6,606 bases of DNA, taken from the NCBI GenBank assembly GCA_913044085.1, contig CAJWNW010000090.1, positions 1-6,606 on the forward strand, given 5' to 3'. The notes below the pieces were generated by a model that saw nothing but the letters and a program-made list of their open reading frames with translations, had not been told where the DNA came from and searched no databases. The position numbers and the translations under genes were made by a program. The DNA is from an uncultured Flavobacteriaceae bacterium (GTDB lineage Bacteria; Bacteroidota; Bacteroidia; Flavobacteriales; Flavobacteriaceae). This document shows positions 1-6,606 of the stretch, piece by piece; positions within the stretch are counted from its first letter, which is position 1; every line of letters begins with the position of its first letter.

Positions 1-2649
1 GCTATAACTATTGACTTGTTTTATAACAACAACGGAAATCCATCTGCAATGGGCTATTTAGACTACATTTCTTTGGAAGCTGAAAGAGCCTTAGTCGCTA
101 ATGCACTTCAATTTCAATTCAAACATAAAGATATGCACTTACTTAATGGAGTTGGACAATTTAATATTTCTGGCGCTACTGGGATTGACGAAGTTTGGGA
201 CGTAACAGACCCCTACAACGCAACTTATTACAAAAATGAATTAAATAACACTGAATTTAGTTTTAAAACCAACTTAGGGAGTTCTAAAATTTATCAAGCG
301 GTAGCTTTATCCAATACTTACCGCCCAAGATTACTAACGAATGCTTCAGTAGCTAACCAAGATTTAAAAGGAACTGTATTTTTAAACAACGAAGGTCAAT
401 TCCAAGACATTGATTATTTAATCATCACTCCAGCGTTTTTGAGCGTTCAAGCCGAGCGTTTGGCTAATATTAACAGATTAAAAAATAGCCTTAATGTAAA
501 AGTTGTCACGCTTGAATCTATATATGCTGAATTTAGTACTGGAATGCAAGATGTTGCCGCAATTCGAAATCTTGTTAAATATGTGTACGACAATGCCAGT
601 AATTCTAACAACCGCTTAAAGTATTTGTGTCTGTTTGGCGATGCTTCATTTGATTATAAAGACCGCATACAAAACAATACAAACATTGTACCATCTTGGC
701 TTTCAAAAAACAGTTTTAGCTTGACAAGTTCTTTTATTTCAGATGATTTTTATGGGATGATGGATCCCACCGAAGGAAGCATGGTTACTGCGGATAAATT
801 AGATATTGCTGTGGGCAGAATTTTAGCAGAGTCTCCACAACGCGCCAATGAAATGGTTGATAAAATCGAGTCTTACTACAGTGTTGATGCCTATGACAAC
901 TGGCGTAATAATTTTTTATTAATTTCAGATGACGTCGATAAATTAAGTGATCGATTTTTACAGATAACGACGGATCAAATTGCGGAAGATGTCAAAGCCT
1001 CGAAACCTTTTATCAACGTTGAAAAGATTCATTCTGATTCATTTACTCAAGAATCCTCTGCCGCTGGTCAACGTTATCCACAAGTTAATGATGCCATTTT
1101 TGATGCCCTTGAAGTGGGCGCCGTGGTCGTAAATTATTTTGGTCACGGAGGAGAAGACGGGTTGGCCTCAGAGCGTATTTTTGATAAAATAAATGCCAAA
1201 GAACTCAACAACCCAAATAAACTTGCTTGTTTTGTAACCGTTACTTGTGAGTATACAAAATTTGACAACCCACTTCGAAAAACTGCAGGTGAATTTTTAT
1301 ATTGGAACAAAACAGGAGGCGCTATTGGACTAATTACGACCACACGACAGATTTTTATAAGTGTTGGTATTGAATTTAACCAAACCCTGAGCCAATATTT
1401 ATTTGATTTCGAAAATAGTCAAACAATGAGTATAGCCGAGGCTTTAAGACTGACCAAAAACGACCCCGCGGTTACAAACAATACTCAACGCAGATTGGTA
1501 TTTTTTATTGGAGACCCAGCACTCAAGCTCCCGTTGGCTGCACCCGATATTATTGCGACAAAACTCAACGGTGAAGATATAGTTAGTACAAATATCACGC
1601 TTGAAGCCTTAAGCCCTGCGAAAATTGAAGGTTTTGTCGCTAGTGAACAAGGAAACATATTAAGCAATTACAATGGTACACTAACCGCCACAGTCTTTGA
1701 TAAAAGCATACAAAGGTCTACCCTGGCTAATGATGGTTCGACTTTTAATGGACAACTAATTACATTGGATTACGAAGCCTTAGGAGAGGTTCTTTTTAGA
1801 GGGCAGGCATCTGTGGAAAACGGTAAATTTGAGATTAATTTTGTCGTACCTAGAGACATAGTCGTCCCTGTTGGAAATGGAAAAATTAGTTTTTACTCTA
1901 AAACAGAAACGCCATTATCCGACCAAAGAGGCTATAATTTTGACATACAGATTGGTGGTGTTAATTTAAATGCTCCCTTTGATAACCAGGGACCCAACAT
2001 TGAGTTATACATGAACGATGATAGTTTTATTTCAGGAGGAATTACTAATGAAAACCCAACACTTATTGCTAAATTATATGATGAAAATGGCATTAATACA
2101 GCCAGTGGCGTAGGTCATGATATTGTTGCTATTTTAGATGGAGATGAAACCAACCCATTTATTTTAAATGATTATTATACAGCTGATGTGGACAGCTACC
2201 AGAGTGGAGGCTTAAGTTATCCGTTTAGAAATTTAGAGCCTGGTCTTCATACACTCACCCTAAAAGCCTGGGATGTCTATAACAATTCTAGCACAAAAGA
2301 AATTCAATTTTTGGTCTTTGATCAAAATGAAAGTTTAGAGATTACCAATGTACTTAATTACCCCAATCCATTTATTAATTATACAGAATTTTGGTTCAAT
2401 CACAATAGTTCTGGGGTTTTAGACGTTTTAATACAAATATTTACAATTTCAGGAAAATTGATTAAAACCATTAACAGTCAAACCAATGCCAGTGAATCTG
2501 CGAGTTCACTGTCCCGAGATATCAGTTGGGACGGCACCGATGATTTTGGTAGTAAAATTGGTAAAGGGGTTTATATCTATAGATTAAATGTAAAATCTCG
2601 ATTAAATGGACTGAAATCTGAAAAAATTGAAAAACTTGTAATCCTATAA
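1..2649 (+). CDS. porU: Type IX secretion system sortase PorU (gingipain-like C25 peptidase), 5'-truncated
   Basis: PorU is the cell-surface cysteine protease of the type IX secretion system. It cleaves the C-terminal signal from cargo and attaches the cargo to the surface, acting with PorV, PorQ and PorZ (known from Porphyromonas gingivalis). The frame is already open at base 1, so the gene is partial: 882 residues are visible, and several hundred N-terminal residues should lie upstream. A TTG at base 16 is not a credible start. Counting from base 1, the peptidase C25 domain spans about residues 138-511. It contains a GHGG motif with the likely catalytic His382 and a VTVTCEY motif with the likely nucleophile Cys416, and ends in the family signature GDPALKLP. 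About residues 512-775 look beta-rich, with PorU-typical GVGHDI and AWDVYNNSS stretches. The end (about 780-882) is a FlgD-like/T9SS C-terminal domain with NYPNPF (786-791) and KGVYIYRLNV. porV follows 33 bases later. Identification is firm. Confidence 0.95.
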   Translation, partial: AITIDLFYNNNGNPSAMGYLDYISLEAERALVANALQFQFKHKDMHLLNGVGQFNISGATGIDEVWDVTDPYNATYYKNELNNTEFSFKTNLGSSKIYQAVALSNTYRPRLLTNASVANQDLKGTVFLNNEGQFQDIDYLIITPAFLSVQAERLANINRLKNSLNVKVVTLESIYAEFSTGMQDVAAIRNLVKYVYDNASNSNNRLKYLCLFGDASFDYKDRIQNNTNIVPSWLSKNSFSLTSSFISDDFYGMMDPTEGSMVTADKLDIAVGRILAESPQRANEMVDKIESYYSVDAYDNWRNNFLLISDDVDKLSDRFLQITTDQIAEDVKASKPFINVEKIHSDSFTQESSAAGQRYPQVNDAIFDALEVGAVVVNYFGHGGEDGLASERIFDKINAKELNNPNKLACFVTVTCEYTKFDNPLRKTAGEFLYWNKTGGAIGLITTTRQIFISVGIEFNQTLSQYLFDFENSQTMSIAEALRLTKNDPAVTNNTQRRLVFFIGDPALKLPLAAPDIIATKLNGEDIVSTNITLEALSPAKIEGFVASEQGNILSNYNGTLTATVFDKSIQRSTLANDGSTFNGQLITLDYEALGEVLFRGQASVENGKFEINFVVPRDIVVPVGNGKISFYSKTETPLSDQRGYNFDIQIGGVNLNAPFDNQGPNIELYMNDDSFISGGITNENPTLIAKLYDENGINTASGVGHDIVAILDGDETNPFILNDYYTADVDSYQSGGLSYPFRNLEPGLHTLTLKAWDVYNNSSTKEIQFLVFDQNESLEITNVLNYPNPFINYTEFWFNHNSSGVLDVLIQIFTISGKLIKTINSQTNASESASSLSRDISWDGTDDFGSKIGKGVYIYRLNVKSRLNGLKSEKIEKLVIL

Positions 2650-2664
2650 AAAAACATATATTTG
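2636..2664 (+). promoter_or_regulatory. Possible Bacteroidetes-type promoter for porV
   Basis: TATATTTG at 2657-2664 matches the Bacteroidetes -7 consensus TAnnTTTG exactly. A TTG at 2636-2638, inside the last codons of porU, lies 18 bases upstream, within the reported 17-23 base spacing for the -33 element. Transcription would begin around 2669-2671, leaving a leader of roughly 12 bases before the porV ATG. Such short AT-rich motifs also occur by chance, so the call rests on the spacing and the position just ahead of a gene. Confidence 0.42.
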
Positions 2665-2682
2665 TTTGATTCAAATTAAAAA

Positions 2683-3999
2683 ATGATGAACTTTAAAAAA
2701 TTCCCTGTATTTAATAAAATATTTCTTTGTATTTATTTAATTATTTTTTTTAATGAAGGAATAAACTCACAAAATAATCCAATATTTTTTGACACACCAT
2801 ACGAAAATCCTTCAAAGTTTGATTCAAGAGTAATTACCACAGCTGTTCCCTTTCTACTCATTGCATCAGATGCTAGGGCAGCTGGATTGGGAGATATGGG
2901 AGTAGCTACATCTGTAGACACTTATTCTCAACAATGGAATCCTTCTAAATATGCCTTTTCAGAAACAAAATCCGGTTTTGGAATAAGTTACACCCCCTAC
3001 CTAAGCAAGCTCGTGAATGATATTTTCCTAGCTAATTTAACTTACTTCAACCGTATCAATGAACGCAGTGCTTTTGCCGCTAGTTTTAAATATTTTTCTC
3101 TCGGAGAAATCGAATTAAGACAAACTGCTGAAGACCTCGGAATAATAGAAAAACCAAATGAACTCACCTTGGATGTATCTTATGCACTACGCTTATCAGA
3201 TCAATTCTCAATGTCGGTGGCCTTGCGCTATTTACGATCAGATCTAAGAATTTCAGAAATAGATTCAAATTTTGACGCTGCGAGCTCTTATGGTGTAGAT
3301 ATTTCTGGTTATTACCAAAGTGAGGAAGTGGCTTACAATGATTTTAATGGCCGTTGGAGGGGTGGATTTGCACTACAAAATATTGGCCCTAAAATTAAAT
3401 ACGACGACGCAGGGCAAGAAAATTTCATTCCTACTACAATAAGATTTGGTGGAGGCTTTGATTTTATTTTCGACTATTATAATAAATTGAGTATCACTGC
3501 TGAAGTCGCTAAATTATTAATCCCAACACCTCCAATAAAAGGTGATATTTACGAATCTTTTAATGACATAAATGGTAACGGAATTTATGATTCTGATGTA
3601 GACGAATTAGCTGATTTAGCTCAAGGTCCAAACGGTGAAGTTTTAGAAGATGTCATTTTAGAAGGCCGAGACCCCAATGTGGGATTTGTTAAGGGTATTT
3701 TCCAATCATTCGGAGATGCACCAGGCGGTTTTAGTGAAGAATTAGACGAATTTACTTGGGCTTTGAGCGCAGAGTATTTATACCAAGACTCCTTCGCTCT
3801 GCGGGCTGGATACTTTAATGAAAATGAAGATAAAGGCGCGCGAAAGTTCTTTTCTTTAGGTGCTGGCTTTAAATACTCAACTGTAAACATCGATTTATCT
3901 TATTTATTTTCTGCATCTCAAGTACAAAGTCCTTTGGAAAACACCCTTCGTTTTTCGCTTTCTTTTAACATTGGTGACGGCGAATATTTAGAATATTAA
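2683..3999 (+). CDS. porV: Type IX secretion system outer-membrane protein PorV
   Basis: PorV (also PG27/LptO) is a FadL-like outer-membrane beta-barrel. It takes T9SS cargo from the translocon by binding the C-terminal signal and delivers it to PorU. The 438-residue product starts with a Sec signal peptide: Lys5/Lys6, then a hydrophobic core at about residues 13-23, with probable cleavage near residues 29-30. The mature start carries the PorV-typical stretch TAVPFLLIASDARAAGLGDM, followed by alternating beta-strand sequence and a conserved late part including SFGDAPGGFSEEL, EYLYQ and LENTLRFSLSFN. It is somewhat longer than the P. gingivalis protein, partly because of an acidic insertion at about residues 288-330 with a calcium-loop-like motif at 295-308. 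Two ATG codons are adjacent at 2683 and 2686; either could be the start, and no Shine-Dalgarno is visible. Its position directly after porU fits a shared role. cdd follows after 7 bases and is probably co-transcribed. Confidence 0.95.
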   Translation: MMNFKKFPVFNKIFLCIYLIIFFNEGINSQNNPIFFDTPYENPSKFDSRVITTAVPFLLIASDARAAGLGDMGVATSVDTYSQQWNPSKYAFSETKSGFGISYTPYLSKLVNDIFLANLTYFNRINERSAFAASFKYFSLGEIELRQTAEDLGIIEKPNELTLDVSYALRLSDQFSMSVALRYLRSDLRISEIDSNFDAASSYGVDISGYYQSEEVAYNDFNGRWRGGFALQNIGPKIKYDDAGQENFIPTTIRFGGGFDFIFDYYNKLSITAEVAKLLIPTPPIKGDIYESFNDINGNGIYDSDVDELADLAQGPNGEVLEDVILEGRDPNVGFVKGIFQSFGDAPGGFSEELDEFTWALSAEYLYQDSFALRAGYFNENEDKGARKFFSLGAGFKYSTVNIDLSYLFSASQVQSPLENTLRFSLSFNIGDGEYLEY

Positions 4000-4006
4000 A
4001 TCCCAT

Positions 4007-4489
4007 TTGAAAAACATTAAATTCAATACAGAGTTTACAATTTACGCTTCAAAAGAAGCATTGAAAGATGATGTACAAGAACTTTTTAAAGCTGCTGAAA
4101 CAGCTCGAAAAAATGCCTATGCACCCTACTCTAAATTCTTGGTTGGCGCCGCTTTGAAATTAGAAAACGGTGAGTTAATTACGGGAAGTAACCAAGAAAA
4201 TGCTGCTTACCCTTCTGGTTTGTGTGCAGAACGCACAGCTATTTTCTATGCTGGAGCGAAATTTCCAAATCAAAAGATTTTAAAAATGGCCATTTCGGCG
4301 GGATTACAAGAAAAAGTACTCGACCGTCCGATTCCTCCATGTGGAGCCTGTCGGCAAGCGCTTGTTGAATATGAACAAAGGCAAAATATCCCAATAGAAC
4401 TCTATTTTATGGGCACGGAGGGCCAGGTGGCCTATTCTAAGTCTGTGGAAAACATATTGCCTTGGATTTTTGACAAAAACGTATTGTAA
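4007..4489 (+). CDS. cdd: Cytidine deaminase (tetrameric, three-cysteine zinc type)
   Basis: This cytosolic enzyme hydrolyses cytidine and deoxycytidine to uridine and deoxyuridine in pyrimidine salvage. The 160 residues contain the complete active site. Asn62 and Glu64 (NQEN) should bind the ribose. Cys73 and Glu75 (CAER) give the first zinc ligand and the proton-shuttling glutamate. Cys112 and Cys115 (PCGAC) complete the zinc site. The spacing from Phe44 through Asn62, Glu64, Cys73 and Glu75 is the same as in Bacillus subtilis Cdd, and CAE rather than HAE marks the small homotetrameric class. The start is TTG at 4007. There is no in-frame ATG before residue 94, well past the catalytic Glu75, and the N-terminus MKNIKFNTEFTIY resembles flavobacterial homologues as I recall them. 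An N-terminal extension of about 20 residues relative to the B. subtilis enzyme is present. The gene lies 7 bases after porV, which suggests co-transcription although no functional link to secretion is known. Confidence 0.95.
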   Translation: MKNIKFNTEFTIYASKEALKDDVQELFKAAETARKNAYAPYSKFLVGAALKLENGELITGSNQENAAYPSGLCAERTAIFYAGAKFPNQKILKMAISAGLQEKVLDRPIPPCGACRQALVEYEQRQNIPIELYFMGTEGQVAYSKSVENILPWIFDKNVL

Positions 4490-4541
4490 ACTTTTAATTA
4501 AAAATTTATAACTTCCCTTTTCAGGTTAAGAATCAAAGTGT

Positions 4542-4549
4542 TATTTTTG
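4542..4549 (+). promoter_or_regulatory. Possible -7 promoter element upstream of pdhA
   Basis: TATTTTTG matches the Bacteroidetes -7 consensus TAnnTTTG and ends 32 bases before the pdhA ATG. It sits in the only gap over 35 bases in the window (4490-4581), where a separate pdh promoter would be expected. No TTG lies at the usual 17-23 base distance upstream; TTTTC at 4518-4522 is the closest candidate and is a poor match. Only the -7 half is supported. Confidence 0.33.
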
Positions 4550-4581
4550 TTGTTAGATACCAAAACATCTATAGTAACCAA

Positions 4582-5580
4582 ATGCAAGAAATAACCAAAG
4601 AAACATATTTAGACTGGTATGAAAACATGCACTTTTGGCGCAAGTTTGAAGACAAGCTCGCCGCTGTGTATATTCAGCAAAAAGTAAGAGGTTTTTTACA
4701 CTTATACAATGGACAGGAAGCAGTCCTGGCTGGTGCTTTGCACGCCATGGATTTATCTAAAGATAAAATGATAACCGCTTACAGAAATCATGTACAACCG
4801 ATTGGTATGGGCGTAGATCCGCGCAGAGTCATGGCGGAATTATTTGGAAAAGCAACAGGAACTTCTCAAGGCTTGGGAGGTTCAATGCATATTTTTTCTA
4901 AAGAACACGGATTTTACGGAGGTCATGGCATTGTTGGCGGCCAAATTCCGCTGGGTGCTGGTATGGCATTTGGAGATAAATATAACGATACTGGTGCGGT
5001 TACGCTCTGTTTTTTTGGGGATGGTGCTGCGCGTCAAGGCTCACTACATGAAACTTTTAACATGGCCATGACTTGGAAACTTCCCGTAGTATTTGTATGT
5101 GAAAATAACGGTTACGCCATGGGAACTTCAGTTGAACGCACCGCCAACCACACCGATATTTGGAAGCTTGGACTCGGTTATGAAATGCCTTGTGGCCCAG
5201 TAGATGGAATGAATCCCATCAAAGCCGCTGAAGCATTTGACGAAGCCATCCAACGTGCCAGACGTGGCGATGGTCCTACATTTTTAGAGATGAAAACCTA
5301 TCGCTATAGAGGACACTCAATGAGTGATGCCCAACACTACAGAACCAAAGATGAAGTTAAAGAATATCAAAAAATTGACCCTATCACTCAAGTAAAAGAA
5401 GTGATTCTAAAAAATAATTATGCTACTGAAGAAGATATCAAGGGCATCAATGCACGTGTAAAAGAACTCGTTACAGCTTGTGAGAAGTTTGCGGATGAAT
5501 CTCCATTCCCTGAGAAAAGTCTCATGTATGATGCTGTTTATGAGCAAGAAGATTACCCATTTTTAAAACATAAATTATAA
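4582..5580 (+). CDS. pdhA: Pyruvate dehydrogenase E1 component, alpha subunit
   Basis: PdhA pairs with an E1 beta subunit to form the thiamine-diphosphate-dependent E1 enzyme. E1 decarboxylates pyruvate and passes the acetyl group to the lipoyl domain of E2. The 332-residue product is full length for the bacterial alpha2beta2 type. It shows YNGQEA (42-47) and YRNH (67-70) near the cofactor pocket, GGSMHIF (99-105), and the ThDP/Mg motif from GDG (146-148) to ENN (174-176). The conserved loop TYRYRGHSMSDAQHYR (239-254) corresponds to the regulated phosphorylation-loop region of eukaryotic E1 alpha. The stretch VDGMNP (207-212) has Asn where I would expect Asp. The ATG at 4582 gives the expected N-terminus and has no Shine-Dalgarno. 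pdhC begins 3 bases after the stop, so the two are surely one operon. No E1 beta gene lies between them. A related branched-chain 2-oxoacid E1 is less likely given the close fit to flavobacterial PdhA and the adjacent E2. Confidence 0.94.
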   Translation: MQEITKETYLDWYENMHFWRKFEDKLAAVYIQQKVRGFLHLYNGQEAVLAGALHAMDLSKDKMITAYRNHVQPIGMGVDPRRVMAELFGKATGTSQGLGGSMHIFSKEHGFYGGHGIVGGQIPLGAGMAFGDKYNDTGAVTLCFFGDGAARQGSLHETFNMAMTWKLPVVFVCENNGYAMGTSVERTANHTDIWKLGLGYEMPCGPVDGMNPIKAAEAFDEAIQRARRGDGPTFLEMKTYRYRGHSMSDAQHYRTKDEVKEYQKIDPITQVKEVILKNNYATEEDIKGINARVKELVTACEKFADESPFPEKSLMYDAVYEQEDYPFLKHKL

Positions 5581-5583
5581 ATT

Positions 5584-6606
5584 ATGGCAATTGTCGTAAA
5601 CATGCCTCGCTTGAGTGATACCATGGAAGAAGGTACAGTAGCAAGTTGGTTAAAAAAAGTAGGGGACCGAATTGAAGAAGGAGATATTCTTGCTGAAATT
5701 GAAACTGACAAAGCGACCATGGAATTTGAATCTTTCAATGAAGGAGTGTTGTTACATATTGGAATCCAAGAAGGGGAGACAACAAAAGTGGATGAATTAC
5801 TTGCTATCATTGGTGAGGAGGGTGAAGACATCTCTGCACTTTTAGAAGAGGGAGCTAAAGTAAAACCAGAACTGGTTGAGGAAAAAGTTGCGGAATCAAC
5901 CAATGAAAATAAAGATACTACTGAAGCTGAAGAAAACACTGCTGGCTATATCCCTGAGGGTGTTGTCGTAGTAACCATGCCACGCTTGAGCGATACCATG
6001 GAAGAAGGGACTGTAGCAAGCTGGCTGAAAAATGTAGGCGATTTTGTGGAAGAAGGAGAAATATTAGCTGAAATTGAAACTGACAAAGCCACCATGGAGT
6101 TTGAATCCTTCAACGAAGGAACATTGCTACACGTCGGACTGGCTGTTGGAGAATCTGCAAAAGTAGATGACCTACTCGCCATTATTGGTCCAGAGGGGAC
6201 TGACGTAAGCAATCTTTCCCAAAACTTTTCAAGCAGTAGTAAAGTAGAAACAACTATTAATGAAAAATCATCAGAGGCGCTCCAAACTTTGACAATACAT
6301 AAAACGCCAAATCAAGTTGAAACACCCAAAGTAGAAAACGAGATGTCGGAAACTAAGTTAAAAAACGATAGACTCTTTATTTCGCCATTAGCCAAAAAAA
6401 TTGCGGAAGAAAAAGGGATTCCTCTGAATCAACTGCAGGGAACTGGTGAGAATGGGCGTATCATTAAACGCGACGTTGAAAACTTAACCCCTACTACAAC
6501 AATAGCTGCAATGCCGGTTGATAAATTTGTGGCCGCTGGTAAAGAAGATTCTGATGAAATAAGTCACTCACAAATGCGAAAAGTAATTGCAAAACGATTG
6601 GGTGAA
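5584..6606 (+). CDS. pdhC: Pyruvate dehydrogenase E2, dihydrolipoamide acetyltransferase, two lipoyl domains, 3'-truncated by the window
   Basis: E2 forms the core of the pyruvate dehydrogenase complex and transfers acetyl groups from lipoyl-lysine to CoA. The ATG lies 3 bases after the pdhA stop and gives MAIVVNMPRLSDTMEEG, a canonical lipoyl-domain start. 341 residues are visible and the frame is still open at the edge. Domains in order: lipoyl domain 1 (about 2-87, lipoyl Lys43 in ETDKATME); an acidic linker (about 88-126); lipoyl domain 2 (about 127-212, Lys168 in the same motif); a Ser/Thr/Glu-rich linker (about 213-263); a peripheral subunit-binding domain (264-301, from LFISPLAKKIAEEKGI through GTGENGRIIKRDV); and the start of the catalytic domain from about 326 (SQMRKVIAKRL). 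The catalytic HxxxDG motif would lie beyond the window. The double lipoyl layout is usual in flavobacterial E2 as far as I recall. The substrate is inferred to be pyruvate from the linked pdhA and the sequence type. The symbols aceF or pdhB are also used. Confidence 0.94.
   Translation, partial: MAIVVNMPRLSDTMEEGTVASWLKKVGDRIEEGDILAEIETDKATMEFESFNEGVLLHIGIQEGETTKVDELLAIIGEEGEDISALLEEGAKVKPELVEEKVAESTNENKDTTEAEENTAGYIPEGVVVVTMPRLSDTMEEGTVASWLKNVGDFVEEGEILAEIETDKATMEFESFNEGTLLHVGLAVGESAKVDDLLAIIGPEGTDVSNLSQNFSSSSKVETTINEKSSEALQTLTIHKTPNQVETPKVENEMSETKLKNDRLFISPLAKKIAEEKGIPLNQLQGTGENGRIIKRDVENLTPTTTIAAMPVDKFVAAGKEDSDEISHSQMRKVIAKRLGE
5590..5844 (+). repeat. Lipoyl-domain repeat, copy 1 (inside pdhC)
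   Basis: First of two in-frame tandem lipoyl-domain units with a period of 375 bases (125 residues). By hand alignment about 66 of 85 residues match copy 2. The longest exact DNA match I found is 23 bases, 5692-5714 against 6067-6089, covering the codons around the lipoyl lysine. Confidence 0.9.
5965..6219 (+). repeat. Lipoyl-domain repeat, copy 2 (inside pdhC)
   Basis: Second unit, offset by exactly 375 bases from copy 1. The lipoyl motif ETDKATMEFESFNEG is identical in both copies. Changes cluster after it and at the surface (for example Lys-Val-Gly-Asp-Arg becomes Asn-Val-Gly-Asp-Phe), and many codons differ silently, so the duplication is not very recent. Confidence 0.9.

Noticed and set aside
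16..18. TTG at 16 as the real start of the first gene.
   Set aside because: The frame is open back to base 1 with protein-like sequence (AITID), and PorU needs several hundred more N-terminal residues, so the gene starts outside the window.
1143..1667. Minus-strand open frames within porU (1143-1343 and 1485-1667).
   Set aside because: They lie opposite conserved catalytic-domain coding sequence and have no recognisable protein features or promoter.
2683..2772. Possible lipoprotein signal in PorV because of Cys16.
   Set aside because: The residues before the Cys (I-F-L) do not make a lipobox and the Cys lies within the hydrophobic core; an ordinary signal peptide fits better.
3621..3890. 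Minus-strand 89-codon open frame within porV.
   Set aside because: It is antisense to the conserved SFGDAPGGF region of PorV and its composition looks like a shadow.
4492..4503. Perfect 12-base palindrome TTTTAATTAAAA just after cdd, considered as a terminator.
   Set aside because: It has only A/T pairs, no loop and no GC stem, so it would not form a stable terminator hairpin; such palindromes are common in AT-rich DNA.
4844..5071. A + strand 75-codon open frame within pdhA.
   Set aside because: It overlaps the thiamine-binding region of pdhA in another frame and shows no protein-like features.
5553..6212. Two neighbouring minus-strand open frames (5553-5939 and 5946-6212) whose translations resemble each other, like a duplicated small gene pair.
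   Set aside because: They are antisense to the two lipoyl repeats of pdhC, and their similarity simply mirrors that duplication. The translations are Ser-rich and low in complexity, as expected for shadows.

Overview
The window looks like a chromosomal segment from an AT-rich member of the Bacteroidota, most likely the Flavobacteriaceae. Three things support this. The two leftmost genes encode core parts of the type IX secretion system (T9SS), which is confined to the Bacteroidetes/FCB lineage. None of the starts has a recognisable Shine-Dalgarno sequence. The promoter-like motifs fit the Bacteroidetes form (TTG ... TAnnTTTG). All genes lie on the + strand.

Layout: (1) 1-2649 is the 3' part of porU, the gingipain-like T9SS sortase; its 5' end lies outside the window. 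(2) 2683-3999 is porV, an outer-membrane beta-barrel of the same secretion system. (3) 4007-4489 is cdd, a zinc-dependent cytidine deaminase that starts at TTG, 7 bases after porV. (4) 4490-4581 is a 92-base gap with a possible promoter -7 element. (5) 4582-5580 is pdhA, the alpha subunit of pyruvate dehydrogenase E1. (6) 5584-6606 is pdhC, the dihydrolipoamide acetyltransferase E2 with two tandem lipoyl domains; it is cut by the right edge of the window early in the catalytic domain.

Functionally there are two blocks. PorU and PorV work together at the cell surface: PorV carries T9SS cargo, and PorU removes the C-terminal signal and attaches the cargo to the surface. PdhA and PdhC are cytoplasmic subunits of the complex that converts pyruvate to acetyl-CoA. 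cdd (pyrimidine salvage) sits between them and is probably transcribed with porV. From memory, porU-porV-cdd-pdhA-pdhC is a common order in Flavobacteriia, so this reads as a conserved housekeeping neighbourhood.

I looked for mobile elements, CRISPR arrays, RNA genes, defence genes and unexplained repeats and saw none. The only sizeable repeat is the lipoyl-domain duplication inside pdhC. I do not see an undescribed system here; the findings are modest points about regulation, start codons and domain variation.
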